A stretch of DNA of 64,000 nt from Butyrivibrio sp. XPD2002 (GTDB taxonomy: Bacteria > Bacillota > Clostridia > Lachnospirales > Lachnospiraceae), in NCBI RefSeq assembly GCF_000423945.1, contig NZ_AUIY01000013.1:1-64000 (forward strand). The letters run 5' to 3'. Shown piece after piece: positions 26,392-33,992 of the stretch. The notes under the pieces are model-generated. The model saw only the letters and a list, made by a program, of their open reading frames with translations, did not search any database and was not told the DNA's origin. A program made the translations under genes and the position numbers. Numbering within the stretch: position 1 is the stretch's first letter; each line of letters starts with the position of its first letter.

Positions 26392-27211
26392 GATAAAGAG
26401 ATTAAAGAAGGGGGTAGAAGAAGCTGATGCTGTTGTGATCGGAGCAGGAGCTGGTCTTTCGACTTCTGCAGGATTTACTTATAGCGGAGAGCGTTTTGAG
26501 AAGCATTTTTCGGAATTTGGGAAGAAGTATGGTTTTAAAGATATGTACTCCGGTGGCTTCTATCCTTATGAGACTCCGGAAAAGATGTGGGCTTACTGGT
26601 CAAAGTTCATCTTCGTCAACAGATATATGGACGCACCGAAGCCTGTGTATGAGCATCTGCTTTCTTTGGTAAAGGATAAGGATTATTTTGTCATCACAAC
26701 GAATGTGGATCATTGTTTCCAAAAGGCGGGTTTTGATAAGAAGAGACTTTTTTATACCCAGGGTGATTATGGGCTGTTCCAGTGCAGTGAACCGTGCTCG
26801 GATGTGACCTATGAAAATGAAGAGATGGTCAGAAACATGGTGGAGCAGCAAAAGGATATGAAGATTCCGAAGGAGCTGATCCCGAAATGCCCGAAGTGTG
26901 GGAAGCCTCTTACTATGAATCTGAGATCGGATGATAAGTTTGTAGAAGATAAAGGATGGCATGAGGCGGCTGCAAGGTATCGTGAGTTTATGCACAGTCA
27001 TGACGGTAAGATCCTGTATCTGGAACTGGGCGTGGGATATAATACTCCGGGAATCATCAAGTATCCTTTCTGGCAGATGACTGCAGATAATCCGGATGCA
27101 ACATATGTCTGTGTCAATTACGGGGAAGCAGTCTGCCCGGAGGATATCAGGGAGCAGGCCATCTGTATCGATGGGGATATCGGTACGGTAATAGACGAGT
27201 TGAGGAAGTGA
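26342..27211 (+). CDS. SirTM-class sirtuin (protein ADP-ribosyltransferase)
   Basis: A 289-residue NAD-dependent enzyme. GAGAGLS (34-40) and TTNVDH (119-124) bind NAD. The usual catalytic His-Gly of deacetylase sirtuins is replaced by Gln-Gly (Q140 in YTQGDYG), the hallmark of SirTM enzymes that ADP-ribosylate proteins. A CPKCGK zinc half-site is near 185. The start has GAGGTGA inside the macrodomain gene. In known SirTM operons the target is a lipoylated GcvH-like protein; neither that nor a lipoate ligase is present here, so the target is unknown. Confidence 0.9.
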   Translation: MFGRTKIMKSTGNYSDEIKRLKKGVEEADAVVIGAGAGLSTSAGFTYSGERFEKHFSEFGKKYGFKDMYSGGFYPYETPEKMWAYWSKFIFVNRYMDAPKPVYEHLLSLVKDKDYFVITTNVDHCFQKAGFDKKRLFYTQGDYGLFQCSEPCSDVTYENEEMVRNMVEQQKDMKIPKELIPKCPKCGKPLTMNLRSDDKFVEDKGWHEAAARYREFMHSHDGKILYLELGVGYNTPGIIKYPFWQMTADNPDATYVCVNYGEAVCPEDIREQAICIDGDIGTVIDELRK

Positions 27212-27215
27212 TTTC

Positions 27216-27553
27216 ATGATCATAAATACGGGGATGCGCACGGACAATACTGGTTCGTTACCATTACGCCGTATGGGAAGGATATCGAGCCTAATGTGCC
27301 GGACATGCAGAAAGTGATGGAAGACTTTAAGAAGCTTTCTGATATCGTCAGTGTAGACAGCGTTGGTTGGCGATATGATCCGATCTTTGTGGATGATAAG
27401 CATTCTGTGGATTGGCATATAGATCAATTCGAGCAGATGACCGCAACACTGTCCGGATACACGAAGACCTGTGTGATCAGCTTCATCGATATCTATAAGA
27501 AGGTGGAGTGGAACTTCCCGGATGCAAGAAAAGACGCCTGTCTACTCGATTAA
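27216..27553 (+). pseudogene. DUF1848 gene with internal deletion and frameshift
   Basis: The frame opens with MIINTGMRTD, the N-terminus of DUF1848 proteins, and then shifts frame directly into the mid-protein block QYWFVTITPYGKDIEP, continuing VDSVGWRYDPIF and TKTCVISFIDIYKK. Roughly 50 residues are missing at the junction, and the sequence stops about 150 residues before the usual C-terminus (family ~300). The remaining 3' frame from an internal ATG (27296) lacks a ribosome binding site. Non-functional remnant. Confidence 0.7.
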
Positions 27554-27565
27554 ATACTCAGTATT

Positions 27566-28468
27566 CTATCGTTCGAGTTTGTTCTTGCGGTATTTGCCAG
27601 GGGAAATATGATATTGTTTCTTAAAGACTCTGCAAAAATAGTCAATACTGTTGAATCCACATTCCGCAGAAATGGTATTAATTTTCTTTTCGGTATCAGA
27701 TAGTTTTGCGGCAGCAACTTTAAGCCGGTAAGATATAAGATAGTTTACAGGCGTAATATGAAGATATTTGTTGAATAGATTCAGCGCAGTGCTCTTGCTT
27801 ATACTGGCCTTGGCAGCGATGTCTTCAAGAGTGATTTCTTTGGTATAATGTTCATGGATGAACTGCATCATTATCTGAAGCCTCGACAGGGAAGCAGCGG
27901 ATGAACTCTGCTTCTCGTCCAGACAGTCAAAGTCAATACTTTTATGTATGTTCAGCCATAAATGTTGCATGAGAGAAGAGACGAGAAGCTCATTATCTTT
28001 CTCATTTTTATGGATGCTGATAATCTTCTGAAAGTCAGAAATGATGGGAGTGCTTGCCGGGTCTGCCTTATTAAAAACAAGATACTGGATATTTGAGTTT
28101 ATTATGGGAAACACATATTTTTTGTAGATCAGGCTTCCTTCGGGAGCAATAAAAGATGGCATGCAAAGGAAATTGGGTATGGATGCTGCACAGGACGAAT
28201 GAAACTTGTGCAGCATTTTTGTGTTTATAAATATTGCGTCGCCTTCCGATAGAGTTAATTCCTGATCGCCTATCCACATGGTTACATAGTCGCTTTCAAT
28301 CAGGACAAATTCAAGTTCAGTGTGCCAGTGCCAGTCAACACAGTTAAAATCAAACTGCTCCATGTTTTCATAATAGAACTGAAATGGATACTCAATGCTG
28401 CCATGGCTGGCTGTTTCCATCAGGTTGTCATCTGTGATTATGTGTGGATAGGAATTGCTGAAAAACAA
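27566..28468 (-). CDS. AraC-family regulator with cupin sensor
   Basis: A ~300-residue transcription factor. The cupin (DWHWHTELEFVLIES, TLSEGDAIFINTKMLH) is near residues 40-90. The C-terminal double HTH contains EITLEDIAAKASISKSTALNLF and INTISAECGFNSIDYFCRVFKK. A TTG at 28468 after AGAGAGGT is the likeliest start; a TTG ten codons earlier and an ATG at 28420 are alternatives. It is divergent from the MFS transporter at 28587, which it probably controls. Confidence 0.85.
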   Translation of the reverse strand: MFFSNSYPHIITDDNLMETASHGSIEYPFQFYYENMEQFDFNCVDWHWHTELEFVLIESDYVTMWIGDQELTLSEGDAIFINTKMLHKFHSSCAASIPNFLCMPSFIAPEGSLIYKKYVFPIINSNIQYLVFNKADPASTPIISDFQKIISIHKNEKDNELLVSSLMQHLWLNIHKSIDFDCLDEKQSSSAASLSRLQIMMQFIHEHYTKEITLEDIAAKASISKSTALNLFNKYLHITPVNYLISYRLKVAAAKLSDTEKKINTISAECGFNSIDYFCRVFKKQYHISPGKYRKNKLER

Positions 28469-28586
28469 TACGAGAACCTCTCTTACGATATAGTTCAAAA
28501 ACTATAAGATTTATTCTAGTGTATTTCCTATAATTATACCATATAATCCAATAGTAAGAAAAATAGTCTAATAGAGAGGAATCGAA

Positions 28587-29768
28587 ATGTCTGATTACAG
28601 AAAAACAAAACTTGCCTGCTATCTTGGTTTTATAACACAGGCAATAGCAGCAAATTTCGCACCGCTTTTATTTTTGAAGTTTCACAAAGATTATGGGATA
28701 TCCCTTGGAAATATTGCTCTTATATCAACCGTTTATTTCTTTACACAGCTTCTTATAGACCTTTTCTGTGCAAAGTTCGTTGACCGGATAGGATACAGGG
28801 TTTCTATAGTAATATCGGAAGTTTGTTCAGCTGCCGGGCTTATAGGACTTGCCTTTTTGCCGGATATGTTACCAAATGCATTTGCAGGAATACTTATCAG
28901 TGTAACAGTATATGCCATGGGATGCGGGCTTATCGAGGTGTTGGTCAGTCCAATTATTGAGGCCTGTCCTTTTGAAAATAAAGAAGCGACGATGAGCCTT
29001 TTGCATTCCTTTTACTGCTGGGGAGCTGTGGGAACTATAGTGATATCAACGGCTTTCTTTGCGTTATTTGGGATGGACAGCTGGAGGTGGCTGACAATTC
29101 TCTGGGCATTGATCCCGGCATATAACATTTACAATTTTGCTACATGTCCGATAGTCCCGATAGTAGAGGACGGTAAAGGGATGGGCATAAGGCAGTTGGG
29201 AAAAAGACCGCTCTTCTGGGTATCGATATGTCTTATGGTCTGCGCAGGGGCATCAGAACTTGCCATGGCCCAGTGGGCATCAGCATACGCTGAAGCTGCT
29301 CTTGGATTGTCTAAAGCTCTTGGGGATCTTATGGGACCATGTATGTTTGCAGTTACCATGGGAATAAGCCGTATCATATATGGAAAGTATGGAGAGAAGC
29401 TTGATCTGATTAAATTCATGGTTGCTTCAGGAGTTCTTTGCGTTGCTTGCTATCTTATGGCATCTCTTTCAGCGAATCCAATCATAGGTCTTATTGGATG
29501 TACTTTATGCGGTTTTTCTGTTGGGATCATGTGGCCGGGAACAATAAGCATCTCATCAAAGAAATTTCCCACAGGTGGAACAGCGATGTTTGCACTCCTT
29601 GCTATGGCTGGCGACCTTGGAGGCAGTATAGGACCTGCTATTGTGGGAAAGGTTACACAGTATGCTGGGGATGATATCAGAGCCGGCATGGGAGTAGGGC
29701 TTATTTTCCCGATAGTTCTTATAGCTATGCTTTTCATAATGAGTAAAGCAACAGAAAGGCATAACTGA
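28587..29768 (+). CDS. MFS transporter (fucose permease-like)
   Basis: A 393-residue, 12-helix major facilitator protein. The N-terminal half has the loop 2-3 motif AKFVDRIGYRVSI (after residue ~60) and the equivalent KYGEKLDLIKFM is in the second half. Gly-rich helices such as GFSVGIMWPGTISI suggest the FucP/FGHS sugar-permease branch, but substrate is open. GAGAGGAA precedes the ATG. Divergent from the AraC gene with an ~118-bp shared promoter region; terminator at 29850. Confidence 0.88.
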   Translation: MSDYRKTKLACYLGFITQAIAANFAPLLFLKFHKDYGISLGNIALISTVYFFTQLLIDLFCAKFVDRIGYRVSIVISEVCSAAGLIGLAFLPDMLPNAFAGILISVTVYAMGCGLIEVLVSPIIEACPFENKEATMSLLHSFYCWGAVGTIVISTAFFALFGMDSWRWLTILWALIPAYNIYNFATCPIVPIVEDGKGMGIRQLGKRPLFWVSICLMVCAGASELAMAQWASAYAEAALGLSKALGDLMGPCMFAVTMGISRIIYGKYGEKLDLIKFMVASGVLCVACYLMASLSANPIIGLIGCTLCGFSVGIMWPGTISISSKKFPTGGTAMFALLAMAGDLGGSIGPAIVGKVTQYAGDDIRAGMGVGLIFPIVLIAMLFIMSKATERHN

Positions 29769-29849
29769 GCGTAAATGATATCGGAAGATAAATGAGTTTT
29801 GAAATTTTTTCTGTCAAAAGAATCTTCTATGATAATTTGAATTTATGAG

Positions 29850-29890
29850 GGATGTAGTCAGATATGGCTACATCCTCTCTAACTTTTTGT
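29850..29890 (+). terminator. Intrinsic terminator
   Basis: GGATGTAG/CTACATCC stem (29850-29857 with 29868-29875) then TCTCTAACTTTTT. It closes the MFS gene. Confidence 0.75.
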
Positions 29891-29892
29891 GA

Positions 29893-30165
29893 CATTTCAT
29901 CTATGAAGGCATTCATTTAAGCTTTGATATGGATGCACTTGATCCGACACAGGCACCTGGTGTTGGAACACCGGTGCATAACGGACTGACCCAGAGAGAG
30001 GCCTTTATTATCTGCGAGATGATGAATGATTCCGGACATCTAAAGTCAATGGATCTCGTTGAAACGAATCCCCTGCTGGATAACAGAAATGCCACAGGAA
30101 TCCTCGCCAGTGAGCTTATTACAGCTTGTCTTGGAAGTACGGATTATGTGCTTCTTGGGGTATAG
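29893..30165 (+). pseudogene. Arginase-family C-terminal remnant
   Basis: From 29893 the frame reads IHLSFDMDALDP, APGVGTPV, GLTQREA and LDLVETNP-like LVETNPLLD, the C-terminal manganese-site and active-site blocks of arginases/ureohydrolases. About 90 of ~300 residues remain; the N-terminal Mn ligands are absent and an in-frame stop lies just upstream. The terminator of the MFS gene abuts it. The frame is intact from the ATG at 29929 but without a ribosome binding site. Confidence 0.75.
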
Positions 30166-30191
30166 AAGTGCAGATAAAATATGGGCTATGT

Positions 30192-31247
30192 TTATTTGCT
30201 TCTGATAATATTATTGCAGGCTGTAATGAACTCCTTAAGATCTTCGTAGAGTTGATCTATGCTTTTAGGATCTCCGTCGCCTAAAGCTTCATTGGCTTCA
30301 ATAAGATTCTCATAGAATTCTGTACATCTTGCGCCTTCTGAGGTGTAGTAGTCTTTAAGTACAAAATAGTCTACATAATAATAGGGGAAATTATTATCGA
30401 AATTGTTGCTTATATCTGTGCCATAGGCATACTCGTTGGCATACCCAATATGGTCACCCATTTCCTTTATTTCTTCAGGGAAACCGTCCCTGGCGAGGGT
30501 CTTCTGAACCCAATGTCCTAGTCTTTTTGCCTCATCACGGATTGAATCAGGATGCTTTACAGGATTTGTTGCTCTGTATTTATCCAGAATATCATCTGCC
30601 ACAAGCCCCCTTAAAGGGTCGGTATCTGCCGAATACGATGCCGCTGCTGATGCATCTTCCGGCACTACCTTTATGCTTACCGGCTCAACGCTGTAAATGT
30701 CATATTCCCCCATATCCTCAGCATAGATAAAAGAAATCTCAAATTCTTCATAAATATTGGCCTTAATATACTCTTGCTGTTCGCTGGTCATATTTTCAAG
30801 AGAGATCATGTGGTCAAAATTAAGATCATAGTCGGACTCATCAAATGAAAAGTAATAATAGCTTTCATCACCTATCTGATTAGAGGTCCATCCGCGAAAA
30901 GAGTACTCCTTACCAACTTCAGGGAGCTCACTGCTATCGGTTGCTTCTAAAGAGGCGCTTTCGGAACTTTCATTATCTGCCGAATCTGAAGTTTCAGCAG
31001 GAGTCGCATCCTCTTGCTCGGGCATATTCTCAGGCTCATTTTCAGGCTCATCCTTGGATTTTGTTACCTCTTCGGACCATTCCGTCTGATTCTCTGTGAC
31101 AGTCTTATCTTCATAGTCCTGGTTTTCTTTTTGCATTTCTATTGTTGTATCATTGTTGGCATCAGCCTTTTTCATAAGTCCACAGCCATTTAATAATATG
31201 GTTGTTGCCATCACTGATGTAAGTATTCTTAAGGTATTCTTTTTCAT
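30192..31247 (-). CDS. Lipoprotein of unknown function
   Basis: A 351-residue lipoprotein (lipobox LNGC, Cys22). A Glu/Ser-rich linker runs to about 115. Two domains I cannot name follow: a small beta-rich region near GKEYSFRGWTSNQIG, and a helical C-terminal region after the GLVADDILDKYRATNP block. The ATG at 31247 with AAGGAGA is chosen over one 16 codons earlier. A -10-like TATAAT on the minus strand is at 31307-31312, and an unusual trio of complementary motifs lies 230-300 bp upstream. Confidence 0.65.
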   Translation of the reverse strand: MKKNTLRILTSVMATTILLNGCGLMKKADANNDTTIEMQKENQDYEDKTVTENQTEWSEEVTKSKDEPENEPENMPEQEDATPAETSDSADNESSESASLEATDSSELPEVGKEYSFRGWTSNQIGDESYYYFSFDESDYDLNFDHMISLENMTSEQQEYIKANIYEEFEISFIYAEDMGEYDIYSVEPVSIKVVPEDASAAASYSADTDPLRGLVADDILDKYRATNPVKHPDSIRDEAKRLGHWVQKTLARDGFPEEIKEMGDHIGYANEYAYGTDISNNFDNNFPYYYVDYFVLKDYYTSEGARCTEFYENLIEANEALGDGDPKSIDQLYEDLKEFITACNNIIRSK

Positions 31248-31470
31248 AGCATCTCCTTCATTTATCGGTCTTTTTTTAGAATGTGTTTTAGACACAACCG
31301 AGATACATTATACATTGAAGGCATTGGTAGTTATACTTTTTTTTTCAAGATACACGCTTGAGGTTTGTACATGAATGACACCTTTAAACTCAGCATCAGA
31401 CTATTTTAGATGATATGCTTACAGAGAAGGCTGATTTCTTGAAAATGATGAATAAGAGTGGTATATCATA

Positions 31471-31555
31471 AATATATATCAGCAGAATATAAGCGACTAA
31501 TGATTTATAGTCTGCTGAAATATATTCAAAAAGGTATGTTTCAGCAGATTATAGA
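31471..31555. promoter_or_regulatory. Three mutually complementary segments at 31-nt spacing
   Basis: CAGCAGA occurs at 31480-31486, inverted (TCTGCTG) at 31511-31517 and direct again at 31542-31548. Pairing extends: segment 2 with 3 gives a 15-bp stem (TATAGTCTGCTGAAA with TTTCAGCAGATTATA, one wobble), and segment 1 with 2 pairs at 17 of 19 positions. The two hairpins exclude each other. This could be an RNA switch in the leader of the lipoprotein at 30192-31247, or a DNA operator with sites three helical turns apart. The 31248-31688 gap has nothing else I can call. Confidence 0.55.
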
Positions 31556-31623
31556 GGAGTGAACCCTATGCGCATAATTACGTACTGATCGATTTTTAAA
31601 CGACTTCAACTTCTCTATTATAT

Positions 31624-31662
31624 AAAAAAGGTGACCACACCAATATGTGATCACCTTTATCT
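31624..31662 (-). terminator. Intrinsic terminator of the 31.7-kb lipoprotein gene
   Basis: On the minus strand AAAGGTGATCAC pairs with GTGGTCACCTTT (one mismatch) and is followed by TTTATATAA. Confidence 0.85.
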
Positions 31663-31688
31663 ATCCAAATAATTTTATTTGATTTCCA

Positions 31689-32696
31689 TTAGTATTTAAA
31701 TGTGAAGCTGTAGGATTCTCCTGCATTAACAACTGAACCATCTGACTCTGTAACAGACAAGGTTGCATCAAGTGAGAAGTGGCTGATAGAACCCTTTACT
31801 GTACCGTCTTCGCTTGTAAAAAGTATATCATCACTGTCGGAGCCATCCTCAATTGTTCCATATCCACGGAGCTCCTTAGAGTCAGCGATGTGAACCAGAA
31901 CGTCATAGGAGCCGCCTTCCATGCCTTCTGTAATGATGAGATAGCTGTCTCCTGCATAGTCACCGTAGTAGCCACAGGGTGTGTTATCCGGGAATGAGAA
32001 GGTAACATCACCTATGATGTCAGCAAGAGTACTTGCAAGACTATAGGCATTTTCCTTGTAACGCATGGCTTCATTGTAGGCATAGACTGAAGAATAGATT
32101 GAGCCATCTACATATAAATAGCTCATCTTTTCAGCCATGGAGGGGACATACTTCTCCCAATTCTGATATTCCGTGAAAATACTGGGATAGTTATCAGGAT
32201 CCTTCTCCTGCAGTCTTGAAAGCAGGCTTAATGATTCTTCCTTCCATACCAATGTGCCCCACTGGCTAAGCCAATTCATGGCGGTCTGGTCAGGTGCATT
32301 CATTCTAAGCTCGTCATACTTATTGTATATCTCGTTTACGCTTGCCAGCTCATCTGAAAGTGAATCTGAAACAGCACCCTCTATTTCACTTTTGATCTGA
32401 GCTGAGTAATCCTCGGCTAATTCTGTGCTGGAAGCTTCGTCTGTTCCATCCGCCTCGGCTGTTCCAGCATTTGCTGCATCTTGTGCTGGTGCATCTTCCT
32501 TGGATGCTTCATCTGCCAAATCTTCTGGAGTTGTTGCTTCGCCTTCCGATCCCTCTTCGGTTGCAGAAGCTGTCTGCTCGTTTGTATCAATTTTCTCAAA
32601 TAGTGTATTGTCGCTTGCCGGAACGGCAGACTCTTTAGAACATCCCCCTAGCAGCATCGCTGCTGCAATAATTGATAGTGCAAATCTTTTTCCCAA
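31689..32696 (-). CDS. LprI-like (DUF1311) lipoprotein
   Basis: A 335-residue lipoprotein with lipobox LGGC and a long Ala/Glu/Asp linker. The middle region (LSQWGTLVWKEESLSLLSRL...YQNWEKYV) resembles the DUF1311/LprI lysozyme-inhibitor-type helical domain. The C-terminus (FTSEDGTVKGSISH, ATLSVTE, AGESYSF) closely matches the lipoprotein at 60858-61898, so they are paralogs. A TTG at 32696 with AGGAGGA six bases upstream is chosen; the upstream ATG extension lacks a site. The 281-nt element copy B lies 168 bp upstream in the same orientation. Confidence 0.72.
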   Translation of the reverse strand: MGKRFALSIIAAAMLLGGCSKESAVPASDNTLFEKIDTNEQTASATEEGSEGEATTPEDLADEASKEDAPAQDAANAGTAEADGTDEASSTELAEDYSAQIKSEIEGAVSDSLSDELASVNEIYNKYDELRMNAPDQTAMNWLSQWGTLVWKEESLSLLSRLQEKDPDNYPSIFTEYQNWEKYVPSMAEKMSYLYVDGSIYSSVYAYNEAMRYKENAYSLASTLADIIGDVTFSFPDNTPCGYYGDYAGDSYLIITEGMEGGSYDVLVHIADSKELRGYGTIEDGSDSDDILFTSEDGTVKGSISHFSLDATLSVTESDGSVVNAGESYSFTFKY

Positions 32697-32864
32697 AATG
32701 ATTCCTCCTATAAACTTTTTTCTTTTAAAAAAAGAATTTACCACATAAAACCAAAAGCGTCCACCAAGAAGATGATTTTATTCAGGGATTTTTGTATAAC
32801 CATATTACATTGCAAAAAATATAGATGAGATTCATAGGTGAAATGTTACAAAAATGCGAGCCCT

Positions 32865-33145
32865 TTCAACCTTGAGCCACATTTTAAGTCAAATAGACGT
32901 AACCTTTCACGAATTACAGACTACAATTTTCATTCCCTTTGCACCAGAATGCTTTCTAAGCATAAAACTGAATGAACTTTTTCAGGGATAAAAATATAAA
33001 GGAAGATATTTAAATTCTTTTATGCTTGCTTTTTTCATCCGGAATTCTTCTATATTTGTTTATTGGCGTAACACAAACGAAATTGCGTCAACTTTTATAT
33101 CTGGGCACTACGTCGATTTATACTAATTTTCTCCAACAGGTTGAA
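32865..33145 (-). repeat. 281-nt conserved intergenic element, copy B
   Basis: Reverse complement of copy A (14899-15179), the same length with no gaps and about 80% identity by hand. The closing 8-bp pair TTCAACCT/AGGTTGAA is intact. On the minus strand it lies upstream of the LprI-like lipoprotein; on its other side is the xpt promoter region. The rest of this 590-bp gap (32697-33286) has no gene. Confidence 0.8.
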
Positions 33146-33286
33146 CCCGTCCCCAACGCACATGTCCTCATTCTGGTTGTATAATGAGTAAGGCAACAAA
33201 GAGACATTGACACCGTATGATTAAGAGGAGAAAATGAAGATATCCACGTAAACCAGTAGCGACGTTATCTATTGGAGGTGAAATTC

Positions 33287-33871
33287 ATGAAAATTCTCGA
33301 AGATAAGATTCTAAAAGAAGGCAAAGTATTCCCCGGTAATGTTCTTAAAGTTGATAGTTTCCTAAATCATCAGATTGATGTAGAGCTCATCGATAGATTG
33401 GGTGAGGTTTTTTATGAAAAATACAAGAATAAGAATATTACCAAGGTGCTGACTTTAGAGGCATCGGGAATAGCGATAGCCTGCGCAACGGCGAGGCTCC
33501 TGGAGGTTCCGGTGGTCTTTGCCAAGAAGACGCAGAGCCTGAATATCGGGAATGATGTCTATGTGACCAGAGTTAGCTCCTTTACTCATGGTAGAGACTA
33601 TGATGTGACGGTTTCCAGGAATTATCTAACTAAGGAGGATATTGTTCTTCTGGTGGATGATTTTCTTGCTATCGGCAATGCCATGAAGGGGCTTATCGAG
33701 ATATGCGACCAGGCGGGAGCAGGGATTGCCGGTATCGGAATCTGCATTGAGAAGGGCTTCCAGAAGGGCGGTGCCGATCTCAGGCAGATGGGCTATGATG
33801 TCACTTCACTTGCAATAGTCGATGGAATGGAAGATGACGGAACAATTAACTTCAGAGAGCAGGAGGACTGA
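33287..33871 (+). CDS. xpt: Xanthine phosphoribosyltransferase
   Basis: A 194-residue purine-salvage enzyme that makes XMP from xanthine and PRPP. The PRPP-binding loop is VLLVDDFLAIGNAMKG (about 125-140) and the N-terminal KILEDKILKEGKVFPGNVLKVDSFLNHQ block is typical of Xpt rather than Hpt. KKTQSLNI and SRNYLT are also family features. The ATG at 33287 has TTGGAGGTG upstream. A purine riboswitch, common before xpt, was looked for and not found; pbuX is not adjacent. Confidence 0.95.
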   Translation: MKILEDKILKEGKVFPGNVLKVDSFLNHQIDVELIDRLGEVFYEKYKNKNITKVLTLEASGIAIACATARLLEVPVVFAKKTQSLNIGNDVYVTRVSSFTHGRDYDVTVSRNYLTKEDIVLLVDDFLAIGNAMKGLIEICDQAGAGIAGIGICIEKGFQKGGADLRQMGYDVTSLAIVDGMEDDGTINFREQED

Positions 33872-33992
33872 CGGGAATAATTAACGATTTTTTATTTTAA
33901 ATTCAGCGTTTTTTAATAATTGGTATGTGTGAATTAACGTATCATTATTAGCAGAAGGACTTAAAAGAAAAGTTCAAATGAAGGAGGTCAAA

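Noticed and set aside
33180..33286. Purine riboswitch before xpt
   Set aside because: The conserved loop and junction sequences of the purine aptamer are not present in the leader.
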